Positions 9,483 to 17,736 of a stretch of DNA of 64,000 bases are shown piece after piece. The stretch covers positions 372,001-436,000 of the forward strand of contig NZ_JADKYR010000003.1 in the NCBI RefSeq assembly GCF_015354335.1, written 5' to 3'. The notes beneath the pieces are model-generated. The model did not search any database. It was not told where the DNA came from and saw only the letters and a program-made list of their open reading frames with translations. This DNA comes from Methylophilus sp. 13. GTDB lineage: Bacteria > Pseudomonadota > Gammaproteobacteria > Burkholderiales > Methylophilaceae. Position numbers and translations under genes: made by a program. How positions within the stretch are numbered: position 1 is the stretch's first letter; each line of letters starts with the position of its first letter.

Positions 9483-10259
9483 TTGAAACTCGCTACTTGG
9501 AATGTTAACTCGCTGACCGTGCGTTTGCCGCATGTGCTGGACTGGCTCAGTGCGAATCAACCGGATGTACTGTGCTTGCAGGAAACCAAACAGGAAGATA
9601 GCAAGTTTCCGTATGCGGCGCTCAAAGAGGCTGGCTACAATGCCGTGCATAACGGCCAGAAAACCTATAATGGCGTGGCGATTCTAAGCCCGCATGCAAT
9701 AGAGGCTGTTCACCTGGACTTGCCAGACTATGCTGACACGCAAAAACGCATTATTGCGGCCACCATACAAGGCATTCGGGTGATTTGCGCCTATGTCGTC
9801 AATGGCCAGGCAGTAGACTCAGACAAATACCATTACAAGCTGGCATGGCTTAATGGACTGCAAAGCTGGCTTCAAGCAGAACTGAGTCAACATGAAAAAC
9901 TGGTAGTTCTTGGCGATTACAATATTGCACCAGACGACCGTGACTGCCACGACCCGCAGGCCTGGCTGGGCCAGGTGCTGGTAAGCCCGGCTGAGCGGGC
10001 CGCCTTTCAGCAATTGCTGGCCTTAGGCTTGCATGATAGCTTCAGGTTGTTTAATGATCAGGCAGGCGAGTTTAGCTGGTGGGATTACCGCATGGCCGCC
10101 TTCCGCCGCAATATGGGCATGCGGATTGATCACATTCTCGTCAGCAACGTCCTCAAACCACACTGCGAAAGCTGTGTGATAGATAAAACACCACGCAAGC
10201 TCGAACGCCCCAGCGACCATACGCCCGTGGTGCTGACCCTGGCCAACGCAAGCCCTTAA
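9483..10259 (+). CDS. xthA: Exodeoxyribonuclease III
   Basis: A 258-residue AP endonuclease/3'-exonuclease of the XthA type for base-excision repair. Catalytic blocks are visible: NVNSL near residue 7, QETKQED with the metal-binding Glu34, GDYNIAP, WWDYR, RIDHILVS and the terminal SDHTPVV. The start is TTG at 9483: the sequence AAGGGGAAG (9470-9478) sits at the right distance and the protein begins KLATWNVNSL like its relatives, while the nearby ATG at 9479 is out of frame. Its last four bases overlap the convergent gene on the other strand. Confidence 0.95.
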   Translation: MKLATWNVNSLTVRLPHVLDWLSANQPDVLCLQETKQEDSKFPYAALKEAGYNAVHNGQKTYNGVAILSPHAIEAVHLDLPDYADTQKRIIAATIQGIRVICAYVVNGQAVDSDKYHYKLAWLNGLQSWLQAELSQHEKLVVLGDYNIAPDDRDCHDPQAWLGQVLVSPAERAAFQQLLALGLHDSFRLFNDQAGEFSWWDYRMAAFRRNMGMRIDHILVSNVLKPHCESCVIDKTPRKLERPSDHTPVVLTLANASP

Positions 10260-11209
10260 ACCGTTGGCATCACAAACTTGATACCCTGCAACACCTCCAG
10301 AATGCGTGACTTAAGCCGTTTGTTCATGTCTTCTTCCATCGCCTGCAGTTGCATCGCCACCAAGGCAGCGACTTTTTCTTGCATGCTGGCAGCATTGACC
10401 GACAAGTCGTCCTGCATGCCCTGCTTGAAGGCCTCCAGTTGTTGTGCAGACAGTTCGTTAAACACTTGCTGCAACGATTGTTTATAGTCTGCAGCCAGAG
10501 TCGCCGCAGCCAGCTCATGGCTGGCGGACAAGCGAGACTTGGCTTGTTCCTGTAATTGCTGCAAATGCGTCTCCAACGCTGCTTCCAGTTGGCTACGCAA
10601 TGCCAATACTCTGCTTTCGAGTTCGGTTTGTTGTTGCGCCAACAAACTGGCGAGCCGTTCATCCAGCCATTGCTGGCTATTGGCCTCCAACCGCTCAAGC
10701 AGTGTTTGTTCGGTAGCGGCAAATGTGGCCTGCTGCGACGCATTCAGCTGGACCAGCTTATCTTCGACCACCTGCAACTGTTGCTCGGACTGACTTTCCA
10801 GCGCCTCGGTAAACGCTTGTTCACGTTGTTGCATCTGCGCGAGCTGCCCCTCTGTCAGCGCGCTCAGGCGCGCCTCCAAACCGTCCACCTGTTGCTTGCT
10901 GACATTGCCCATCGCTTCACGAAAAGCTTGCTCAATCGACTGTATGCTTTCGCCGATTTGGGTTTGTGCCTGTGACAACACGGTCTGTTGCAACGCGTTG
11001 GCATACTGGGTCAGCCCTTGCTGGTGCTGCGCGAGCGACTCACTGGACTGCTCGGCCAACTGCGTCGTGATGAGTTGCGTGATCTCTGGCAATAAAGCCT
11101 GTTTGAGCTGTGCCACCAGTTCGTTCATGTCTGGCATCACCACCTCGGCCACTGGCGACGCAGATTTTTGAACAACTTTGGTTAACACCGGAATTTCTGA
11201 AGTTTCCAC
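10256..11209 (-). CDS. Gln-rich long coiled-coil protein of unknown function
   Basis: A 317-residue protein that is nearly all predicted alpha-helical coiled coil, rich in Gln, Ala, Leu and Glu, with a short Pro-containing head (about 1-25) and a tail ending KFVMPTV. No signal peptide or membrane helix is seen. The start is GTG 11209, supported by GGGGAGGG a few bases upstream. It follows holC by 12 bases, so it is probably the last gene of a pepA-holC operon, and it runs into xthA with a four-base overlap of the 3' ends. I do not recognise a family; a structural or scaffold role is a guess only. Confidence 0.75.
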   Translation of the reverse strand: METSEIPVLTKVVQKSASPVAEVVMPDMNELVAQLKQALLPEITQLITTQLAEQSSESLAQHQQGLTQYANALQQTVLSQAQTQIGESIQSIEQAFREAMGNVSKQQVDGLEARLSALTEGQLAQMQQREQAFTEALESQSEQQLQVVEDKLVQLNASQQATFAATEQTLLERLEANSQQWLDERLASLLAQQQTELESRVLALRSQLEAALETHLQQLQEQAKSRLSASHELAAATLAADYKQSLQQVFNELSAQQLEAFKQGMQDDLSVNAASMQEKVAALVAMQLQAMEEDMNKRLKSRILEVLQGIKFVMPTV

Positions 11210-11221
11210 ACACCCTCCCCG

Positions 11222-11650
11222 TTATGCTTGTGACTGCATGGACTTGATATGCTGAATCTCATAGCCCCGATCACGGTAAAACGCCCAGCGCTGGCGACCA
11301 GCCGCTTTTTCAGTTTCGTCTTGCCCAATGATTTCGAACACATGACGAAAACGGCTAAAAAACTTGGGCAATGCTGTTTGGCAGTTAAACAATAAATCAT
11401 CCTGCCGGATCTGCTCAGGTGCCCAGGCAATCTGCACAGGCGTCAGCGCTGCATGGTCGGCATCGGCGAGCACATGCGGTAAAAAGCCTTCAACCGGCTG
11501 CTGCCAAAGCTGAGTACTCAACTGCTCAGCCTGCTGACGATCTGACAAATAGACGGTGACACTGCGCTGCCTGGAAAACGCCTGCGATATTAAGTGTTGC
11601 ATCAATGCAGGCGTATCCGGCACATCCGTATAAAAACGAATTTTGGTCAT
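11222..11650 (-). CDS. holC: DNA polymerase III chi subunit
   Basis: A 142-residue HolC protein, the clamp-loader accessory subunit that bridges the gamma complex to single-strand binding protein. The N-terminus RIRFYTDVPD-like start (here KIRFYTDV), the Rossmann-like fold and the RWAFYRDRGYEIQH end fit the family. It lies five bases after pepA, an arrangement common in proteobacteria (pepA-holC, usually then valS). Here the following gene is a coiled-coil protein and not valS. Confidence 0.93.
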   Translation of the reverse strand: MTKIRFYTDVPDTPALMQHLISQAFSRQRSVTVYLSDRQQAEQLSTQLWQQPVEGFLPHVLADADHAALTPVQIAWAPEQIRQDDLLFNCQTALPKFFSRFRHVFEIIGQDETEKAAGRQRWAFYRDRGYEIQHIKSMQSQA

Positions 11651-11655
11651 GCCTT

Positions 11656-13137
11656 TTATTGTGCGGCTTGCGCCAACAGATAACTCATGAGCAAAGGCAC
11701 TGGTCGGCCAGTGCCGCCTTTTTCCTTGCCAGATTTCCAGGCAGTCCCTGCGATATCCAGATGTGCCCAGTCATACTTTTTGGTATAGCGCGACAGGAAG
11801 CAGGCGGCTGTAATACTGCCCGCGGCGCGTCCGCCAATATTGGCCATGTCGGCAAAATTACTGTCCAGTTGCGCTTGATAGTCATCCCACAAGGGCATTT
11901 GCCAGGCACGGTCACCGGCTTGCTCCCCCGCCTCCAGCAACGCTTTGGCCAGCTGGTCATTATTGGCAAACAAGCCACTGACATGATGGCCAAGTGCAAT
12001 CACGCAGGCACCGGTCAAGGTTGCAATATCAATCACCGCGGCAGGCTCAAAGCGCTCGGCATAGGTCAAGGCATCACACAGAATCAAACGGCCTTCGGCG
12101 TCGGTATTCAATACTTCTATTGTTTGGCCAGACATACTGGTCAAAATATCGCCAGGTTTGGTCGCGCGGCCGCTTGGCATATTCTCACAGGTCGGGATCA
12201 AGCCAACCACGTTGAGTGGCAGCTTCAACTCACCCAAGGCCTTGAACACGCCAAACACGGATGCCGCGCCGCACATGTCATACTTCATCTCATCCATCTC
12301 AGCCCCTGGCTTGAGTGAAATGCCGCCAGTATCAAACGTAATGCCTTTACCCACCAGCACCACCGGTTTTTGCGATTTTTTACCGTGCAAATGCTGCATG
12401 ACAATAAAGCGCGGCGGCTCTTCGCTGCCACGGGTCACGCCTAAAAATGAGCCCATATTGAGTTTTTCAATCGCAGCCTGATCCAGCACTTCGACCTTGA
12501 AGCCATATTCCTTGGCTAACTTTTCAGCCTGCTTGCCCAAATAGCTGGGCGTACAGATATTTGGTGGCAAATTGCCCAGATCTTTGGCCAACGCCACGCC
12601 CTGGCCAACGCTCTGCCCTTGTTTCAGCCCCAGCTCAGCCTCGGCTTGTGCGGATTTTTCAAGCAACACGCTGACGGATTGCAGCGGATGCGGCTCCACC
12701 GATTTCTCTTTGACCGCATTCACTTTGTAAGTGGCATCGAGCGCCACCTCGGCCAAGGCTGCCGTTTTTTGCTGCACACTGACTTTTTTCAACGCAAGCG
12801 CGGCAAAGTCGGTGGCGAGATGGTCTACGCCTGCTGGCAACGCTTTAATCGCGGCGCGGAAACTGGCACGCAATCCTTTGAGATTCAGCTCATCGGCTTT
12901 ACCCAAGCCGACCAGCAGCACTCTGGGCGCCGCGACGCCTGCCAACTGGCGCAACATCAGAGTAGTACCAGCCTTACCTTCCATATCGCCAGACTTGACG
13001 GCCGCCGAGATGGCTTTCTCAGTGGCGCCATCCAGCAGCTTGGCTAAATCGCTGAGTTTACGGCCTTCAAAAATGCCCACCAGCAAGCAATCTGTACGCA
13101 ATTTTTCCGGGGAAGTGCTTTTTATGCTAAATTCCAT
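11656..13137 (-). CDS. pepA: Leucyl aminopeptidase (M17)
   Basis: A 493-residue cytosolic di-zinc (manganese) aminopeptidase that removes N-terminal residues from peptides. The metal-binding blocks are clear: [28 protein letters not shown] and the M17 signature [11 protein letters not shown] 13137 is chosen because AAGGAT lies 6 bases upstream and the protein then starts MEFSIKST; an upstream start at 13158 adds seven residues without support. It is divergent from lptF, with both promoters in the 88 bases between them, and leads the pepA-holC operon. Confidence 0.96.
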   Translation of the reverse strand: MEFSIKSTSPEKLRTDCLLVGIFEGRKLSDLAKLLDGATEKAISAAVKSGDMEGKAGTTLMLRQLAGVAAPRVLLVGLGKADELNLKGLRASFRAAIKALPAGVDHLATDFAALALKKVSVQQKTAALAEVALDATYKVNAVKEKSVEPHPLQSVSVLLEKSAQAEAELGLKQGQSVGQGVALAKDLGNLPPNICTPSYLGKQAEKLAKEYGFKVEVLDQAAIEKLNMGSFLGVTRGSEEPPRFIVMQHLHGKKSQKPVVLVGKGITFDTGGISLKPGAEMDEMKYDMCGAASVFGVFKALGELKLPLNVVGLIPTCENMPSGRATKPGDILTSMSGQTIEVLNTDAEGRLILCDALTYAERFEPAAVIDIATLTGACVIALGHHVSGLFANNDQLAKALLEAGEQAGDRAWQMPLWDDYQAQLDSNFADMANIGGRAAGSITAACFLSRYTKKYDWAHLDIAGTAWKSGKEKGGTGRPVPLLMSYLLAQAAQ

Positions 13138-13225
13138 CTTTATCCTTTTTGGTTCCATGCAACTAGCTTAAGTGATGGTTGTATTATCTAGTGTTTTATG
13201 CTGATTTCAAAGCGGTGCATTTAAA

Positions 13226-14335
13226 TTGAAAATTTTCAAACGTGCATTGTCTGCAGAGCTCATGTCTTCTGCCTCTGCCATCTTCCTGATTATCCTCGGC
13301 ATCGTTGTCGCCCAGCGCGCTGGCAATATCGTACGCCAGGTCTCCAGAGGCATTTTACCTAACGATGCCATTGGCACCATCCTGACCTTTAGCCTGGTGC
13401 AATTCATGCCCATGATGATGTCGCTCGCCGTTTTTCTGGCCGTGCTATTGACGCTGACACGCTGGCACCGCGACTCGGAAATGGTGATCTGGATGTCCGC
13501 AGGGCTGAGTTTAAGACAATGGGTCTTGCCTATCATGCGGTTTCTGGCGCCGATTGTGCTCATCATCAGTCTGTTCAGCCTGATAATTATGCCTTGGGCC
13601 AGTGGCAAGGCTGACAGCTACCGCGAGCAGCTCAAAAAACGGGATGAACTGTCATCAATCAGCCCCGGGACCTTTAAGGAGTCGAGCGCGGGCGATCGCA
13701 TTTACTTTATTGAGAGCTTTGACAAGCTTGGCTACGAAGTCAAAAACGTGTTCGTCCAATCCAAACAAAACGGCAAAATTGGCATTATTACTGCGAATCG
13801 TGGCAGCCGCTACAAAGCCAGCAACGGTGATAATTTTTTACGGCTGGAACATGGCCGGCGCTATGAAACCACGCCCAACAGTCTGGAGGTCATGACCACC
13901 GAGTTTGAGCGCTATGATATCCGGGTCGAAGCCAAAGAGACTGCGCCCGCCACCACCACCGCGCAGATTAAGTCCACGCAATCGCTGCTGAGCGATGCCA
14001 GCGCCGCAGACCATGCCGAGCTGCACTGGCGTATGGCGATTCCGATCTCAACCATCGTCATGGTCCTGCTTGCCATCCCGCTCAGTTTTGTCGATCCACG
14101 TGCAGGCCGCTCGCTCAACATCATGTTTGCGATCCTGATCTTTATCATCTACAACAACCTGCTCAGCATTTTTCAGGCCTGGATTACGCAAGGCAAAATT
14201 TCGGTACTGGTGGGATTGTGGCCCGTGCACCTAAGCTTTATCCTGCTCGGCTGGTATCTTTACCACCGACGCAAACATCTGAAACCGTTGATGCCGGGCT
14301 GGCTCAAACGCACCCCCAAAATCGCTAAGCCATGA
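13226..14335 (+). CDS. lptF: LPS export ABC transporter permease LptF
   Basis: A 369-residue inner-membrane permease of the LptB2FG complex that extracts lipopolysaccharide for transport to the outer membrane. Three N-terminal and three C-terminal membrane helices enclose a periplasmic beta-jellyroll (about residues 130-265), as usual for YjgP/YjgQ proteins. The start is TTG at 13226: the protein begins KIFKRALSAEL like other betaproteobacterial LptF, and the next ATG (13262) would cut into the first helix. It overlaps lptG by four bases. Confidence 0.94.
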   Translation: MKIFKRALSAELMSSASAIFLIILGIVVAQRAGNIVRQVSRGILPNDAIGTILTFSLVQFMPMMMSLAVFLAVLLTLTRWHRDSEMVIWMSAGLSLRQWVLPIMRFLAPIVLIISLFSLIIMPWASGKADSYREQLKKRDELSSISPGTFKESSAGDRIYFIESFDKLGYEVKNVFVQSKQNGKIGIITANRGSRYKASNGDNFLRLEHGRRYETTPNSLEVMTTEFERYDIRVEAKETAPATTTAQIKSTQSLLSDASAADHAELHWRMAIPISTIVMVLLAIPLSFVDPRAGRSLNIMFAILIFIIYNNLLSIFQAWITQGKISVLVGLWPVHLSFILLGWYLYHRRKHLKPLMPGWLKRTPKIAKP

Positions 14336-15426
14336 CCCTGACCCGTTTAAACCGTTATTTCTGGCAAGAGATCAGCTTCAGCATCATGCTGGTGCTGTTG
14401 GGCCTGCTTGCCATGTTTTCGTTCTTTGACCTGCTACAGGAGCTGGACAGCCTGGGACGAGGTCACTATGGCATCAACAGCATGCTCACCTATGTCGCCC
14501 TGAGTATCCCTGGCCATATATACGAGGTGGCACCAGTCGCCGTATTGCTGGGCATCGTCTACACATTGGGCGCGATGGCCGGGAACTCGGAGCTGATTGT
14601 CATGCGCACCAGCGGCATTTCGTTGCAATCCATTGCCATGATTCTGCTTAAAATCGGCCTAGTATTTGCATTGGTGACCTTTCTGATTGGCGAGATCATT
14701 GCACCCATCAGTGAAAAACTGGCGCAGCGCATCCGTATTCAAGCCACTGATTCCGTCGTCGCGCAGGACTTTCAATCCGGACTCTGGATTAAAGACGGCA
14801 GCAGTTTTGTCAATGTCAGCTCGGTCATGCCAGACACCAGCCTGGTCGATATCCGCATTTATGATTTTGATCCCCAGTTCAAGTTAAAGCACATCAGCCA
14901 TGCCGAGAAAGGCTACTTTCAGGATGACCACTGGGTACTGTCTAACGTCACCCAGACCAATATCAATCACAGCAAACAGATTCAGGATAACTCGATCACC
15001 TCACAGTTTTTCAAGCAGACGCGCTGGGAGTCACTGATCCGGCCAGAACTGTTGAATGTGCTGCTGGTATTGCCAGAAAAAATGTCGGCCTGGAACCTGT
15101 ATAGCTTCATTCAATACTTACATCAAAATGGACAACGCAGTACCCGCTATCAGGTCGCACTGTGGGCTAAGCTGGTCTATCCACTGGCCTGTTTGGTGAT
15201 GGTGGTACTGGCCTTACCGTTTGGCTTTTTGCAACAGCGTGCCGGTGGCATCAGCGCCAAAATCTTTGCCGGTATTTTTCTGGGCGTGGTCTACCAGATC
15301 ATGAACCGCGTGTTCGTGCATTTGGGTGTGCTCAATGACTGGCCACCGCTGGTGAGTGCCATCAGCCCGACGCTACTGTTTTTGCTGGTCGGCCTGGGCA
15401 TGCTTTACTACGTAGAGCGGCGTTAA
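14332..15426 (+). CDS. lptG: LPS export ABC transporter permease LptG
   Basis: A 364-residue partner permease of LptF with the same topology: helices at about 10-35, 55-80 and 100-120, a periplasmic jellyroll, then three C-terminal helices. It starts MTLTRLNRYFWQEI. The ATGA overlap with lptF indicates coupled translation at equal amounts, as the heterodimer needs. The 3' end faces the RDD gene on the other strand, 18 bases away. Confidence 0.95.
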   Translation: MTLTRLNRYFWQEISFSIMLVLLGLLAMFSFFDLLQELDSLGRGHYGINSMLTYVALSIPGHIYEVAPVAVLLGIVYTLGAMAGNSELIVMRTSGISLQSIAMILLKIGLVFALVTFLIGEIIAPISEKLAQRIRIQATDSVVAQDFQSGLWIKDGSSFVNVSSVMPDTSLVDIRIYDFDPQFKLKHISHAEKGYFQDDHWVLSNVTQTNINHSKQIQDNSITSQFFKQTRWESLIRPELLNVLLVLPEKMSAWNLYSFIQYLHQNGQRSTRYQVALWAKLVYPLACLVMVVLALPFGFLQQRAGGISAKIFAGIFLGVVYQIMNRVFVHLGVLNDWPPLVSAISPTLLFLLVGLGMLYYVERR

Positions 15427-15444
15427 AACCCGCCTGACTCGTGC

Positions 15445-15846
15445 TTATGTGATGCTGATTATCCGCGTGCCAAGCAGCCGGTCATGCAAAAACTGCTGCT
15501 CGCGATCCAGTACTGCCCACCACAATGTCAGCCCCGCCGGGAGCAACAACAGTGTTGCCACCCCATAGCGCAGCAAAGCCAGGCGCCAGTCCAGCAAACG
15601 GCCCTCGGCATCTACCACTTTCAGCTTCCAGGTCTGGCTGGCCAGCGTTTGGCCGGTCACCACCCAACAGCGCACAAAGTAAGCGCCTATCGACAGCCAC
15701 AACAGCATCTGCAAACCTAAACGCCGCCAGCCATGACTGGCATCCCCCACCACCAGCACATAAGCGGCGGTCAGTGCCAAGGCCAAGGCCAGCATCAACA
15801 AGGCTTCATAAATCACGGCCAGATATCGTTTAATTAAATATTTCAT
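15445..15846 (-). CDS. RDD family membrane protein
   Basis: A 133-residue inner-membrane protein of the RDD family (PF06271), with three or so membrane helices. The first contains the AVIYEALLMLALALALTAAY stretch, and the family block ASQTWKLKVVDAEGRLLDWRLALLRY follows in the second half. The usual Arg-Asp-Asp of the family name is not obvious at the N-terminus (RYLAVIYE). ATG 15846 is preferred over 15888, which would add a soluble leader. Function is unknown. It lies just after the terminator of the Fae-family gene, so it is probably expressed separately. Confidence 0.78.
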   Translation of the reverse strand: MKYLIKRYLAVIYEALLMLALALALTAAYVLVVGDASHGWRRLGLQMLLWLSIGAYFVRCWVVTGQTLASQTWKLKVVDAEGRLLDWRLALLRYGVATLLLLPAGLTLWWAVLDREQQFLHDRLLGTRIISIT

Positions 15847-15874
15847 TGCGCGTCTGCCCACTTTCGCCGGATAA

Positions 15875-15896
15875 CAAAAACCCCGCACATGCGGGG
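15875..15896 (-). terminator. Rho-independent terminator of the Fae-family gene
   Basis: Read on the minus strand: CCCCGC (15896-15891), loop ATGT, GCGGGG (15886-15881), then a T run (15880-15876). It separates the Fae-family gene from the RDD gene. Confidence 0.92.
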
Positions 15897-15930
15897 CCTA
15901 TCTCACACAGGATAAACGGGGGATCCTGAC

Positions 15931-16473
15931 TTATTTCTGATCCCAGCTATCTTCCCACATGCAGTGCTTGATTTTGTGACGGTTAGCAATCAGCTCATCA
16001 ATGCTAGGCTCGTCGTTCAACGCGCGTTTCAAGGCCAGCTTGATCGCTTCGTAGTTGTTTTTGTACAGATCGGCTTTGTCCAGATTGGCTTCTTTGGCAC
16101 AGCCCGGATCAATCCACAGCAAGGCAATAATGCACAGCTCATTGACCAGCTCTTTAGGAATAATGCCTTCGATCACTGCATCGGTAATGCCATCAGCCAC
16201 ACCGGCTTGCACCACACCACCGAACAATTCGATATTCAAGGAGTCTTTCAAGGTGACTTTTGGCACCATCATGGTCGCTGGGCGCACCATCTGGTTGATG
16301 TCACGCACGGCAAACATGGCTGTGTGGCCTTTGGTTTGCGCCATCATGTTCGCGAAAGCCGTACCCACTGGGCCGTCCACGGCACCGATCACGATTTCTG
16401 GCATCGCGGCAGTCACGTCCTTGCCTTCGGAAAACACGGTAGCTTCACCCGCTTTAAATACGATTTTTGACAT
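15931..16473 (-). CDS. fae: Formaldehyde-activating enzyme (Fae) family protein, variant paralogue
   Basis: A 180-residue homologue of Fae, which condenses formaldehyde with tetrahydromethanopterin in methylotrophs. Family blocks are clear: IVIGAVDGPVGTAFAN, NYEAIKLALKRALNDEP and DAVIEGIIP. Where classical Fae reads HIDLIIG, this protein reads MPEIVIG (Met24 at the position of the active-site His), and the C-terminus IKHCMWEDSW also differs. It may therefore be one of the Fae2/Fae3-type paralogues, with altered activity or a sensing role. It is monocistronic with its own terminator; the nearest upstream gene is a GNAT acetyltransferase. Family is certain, activity uncertain. Confidence 0.9.
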   Translation of the reverse strand: MSKIVFKAGEATVFSEGKDVTAAMPEIVIGAVDGPVGTAFANMMAQTKGHTAMFAVRDINQMVRPATMMVPKVTLKDSLNIELFGGVVQAGVADGITDAVIEGIIPKELVNELCIIALLWIDPGCAKEANLDKADLYKNNYEAIKLALKRALNDEPSIDELIANRHKIKHCMWEDSWDQK

Positions 16474-16520
16474 GAGAATTCCTTTGTATGTCTGGATGTT
16501 GGAGAAAATTCAAACCGTGA

Positions 16521-16958
16521 TTATATCAGTTCAAGCTGCATATCGACATGCAGGATATTGGCATCCAGATACGGCTCGCTGGTGACTTTGAATCCAGCAC
16601 GCCTGTAAAAATCGATCGCATGCACTTGAGCAGAAAGCCGTACGCAGGGCACAGATAACGCTCGACACCCCTCTATCGCAGACTGCAACATGCAAAGGCC
16701 AACACCCTGCCGTCGCCACTCGGGCAAGACGGCCATACGCCCGATATACCCGTTATATAAAACACGCGCACACGCAATCGGGGTACCATGTTTAATGCCT
16801 AGTAAATGCATTGCGCCCCCATCTTCAGCATCCCACTCCAGAGCCTCTGGCACACGCTGCTCTTCAATAAACACAGTCTTGCGAATGGCTTGGCACTTGG
16901 GCCAGCGATCATCTGGAAGGTAAAATTGCTCGATACGAAAATGAGTCACAATATTCAA
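16521..16958 (-). CDS. GNAT family N-acetyltransferase
   Basis: A 145-residue acetyl-CoA-dependent acetyltransferase. AIRKTVFIEEQRVPEALEWD near the N-terminus and RMAVLPEWRRQGVGLCML, which carries the R/Q-x-x-G-x-G/A acetyl-CoA loop, are typical of the YjcF/ElaA-like branch. The C-terminal FYRRAGFKV block completes the fold. The start is TTG 16958 or GTG 16949; neither has a clear ribosome site. Substrate unknown. It precedes the Fae-family gene by 47 bases on the same strand, but shared expression is not evident. Confidence 0.86.
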   Translation of the reverse strand: MNIVTHFRIEQFYLPDDRWPKCQAIRKTVFIEEQRVPEALEWDAEDGGAMHLLGIKHGTPIACARVLYNGYIGRMAVLPEWRRQGVGLCMLQSAIEGCRALSVPCVRLSAQVHAIDFYRRAGFKVTSEPYLDANILHVDMQLELI

Positions 16959-16973
16959 GATCTGACCGATCTA

Positions 16974-17103
16974 AATTAAAAAAATAGCTATTTCTAGCCT
17001 TTTAACTATTAAAAATATTTAAAGTAGAATTTATTGTTTCATAAAATTAATATTTTAATCTAAAATTTGATAAATTATCATTAAAATCAACAGGGTAAAT
17101 AAA
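16974..17103. promoter_or_regulatory. AT-rich promoter region left of the signalling block
   Basis: These 130 bases are almost wholly A and T, unlike the flanking genes. They must carry the promoter of the HTH-REC gene at 17104, whose TTG start has only a modest AGGG upstream (17093-17096). A similar AT-rich stretch lies at the other end of the block (20340-20420). Confidence 0.5.
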
Positions 17104-17736
17104 TTGGATAGTGTCAAAGTATTTAGAGCGCAAAATAATCGCATTCCTCAGGACCAGGAGGTACTGAGTACCAAGGATGCGTCAAAACTGCTTGACCTGT
17201 CTGTTGCCACCGTTCAGAAACTGGTTGAGAATGGTTTGCTGGAGGCTTGGAAAACCAAGGGGGGGCACCGCAGAATCTTGAAAAGTTCGATCATTAACTA
17301 CGCCTCCTCCATCAACAAAACGGATCTCGCCTCAGCCGCCAAACTTTCAGTCCTGATTGTTGAAGATAATCAGGAGCTTGCCAGGTTATATGCATTGAAA
17401 ATCGCTGAGTGGCAACTGGATATCGAGCTGGAAATTGTAAACTCAGGCATAGAAGGGCTTATTCAGCTCGTGAAATCTGTGCCTGACATCCTGATCACCG
17501 ACTTAAAAATGCAGGGGATAGACGGTTTTCAATTACTGTCCATCCTCAAAGATGACTACTCGCTCCAGAGCATTAATATCATTGTGGCGACTGGACTCAC
17601 TCCGGCCCAAATAGAAGGCAAAATACCAGACTCAGGGATTACCGTACTGCACAAACCGATCAATTTTGAGTTTTTACATGGCTATTTTGTTGCCCAGATC
17701 AGCAACAAAATCAAAACAGGTTTCAACAGGCTATGA
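17104..17736 (+). CDS. Excisionase-type HTH fused to a response-regulator receiver domain
   Basis: A 210-residue protein with a MerR/excisionase-type helix-turn-helix first (about 20-60: STKDASKLLDLSVATVQKLV, ending in KGGHRRI) and a receiver domain second (about 80-195). The receiver keeps the acidic pair (VEDN), the phospho-acceptor Asp in ITDLKM and the Lys in LHKPI. Having the DNA-binding part before the receiver is the reverse of most response regulators. It runs into the histidine kinase gene with a six-base 3' overlap, so that kinase is its likely partner. Start TTG 17104. Targets are unknown. Confidence 0.88.
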   Translation: MDSVKVFRAQNNRIPQDQEVLSTKDASKLLDLSVATVQKLVENGLLEAWKTKGGHRRILKSSIINYASSINKTDLASAAKLSVLIVEDNQELARLYALKIAEWQLDIELEIVNSGIEGLIQLVKSVPDILITDLKMQGIDGFQLLSILKDDYSLQSINIIVATGLTPAQIEGKIPDSGITVLHKPINFEFLHGYFVAQISNKIKTGFNRL

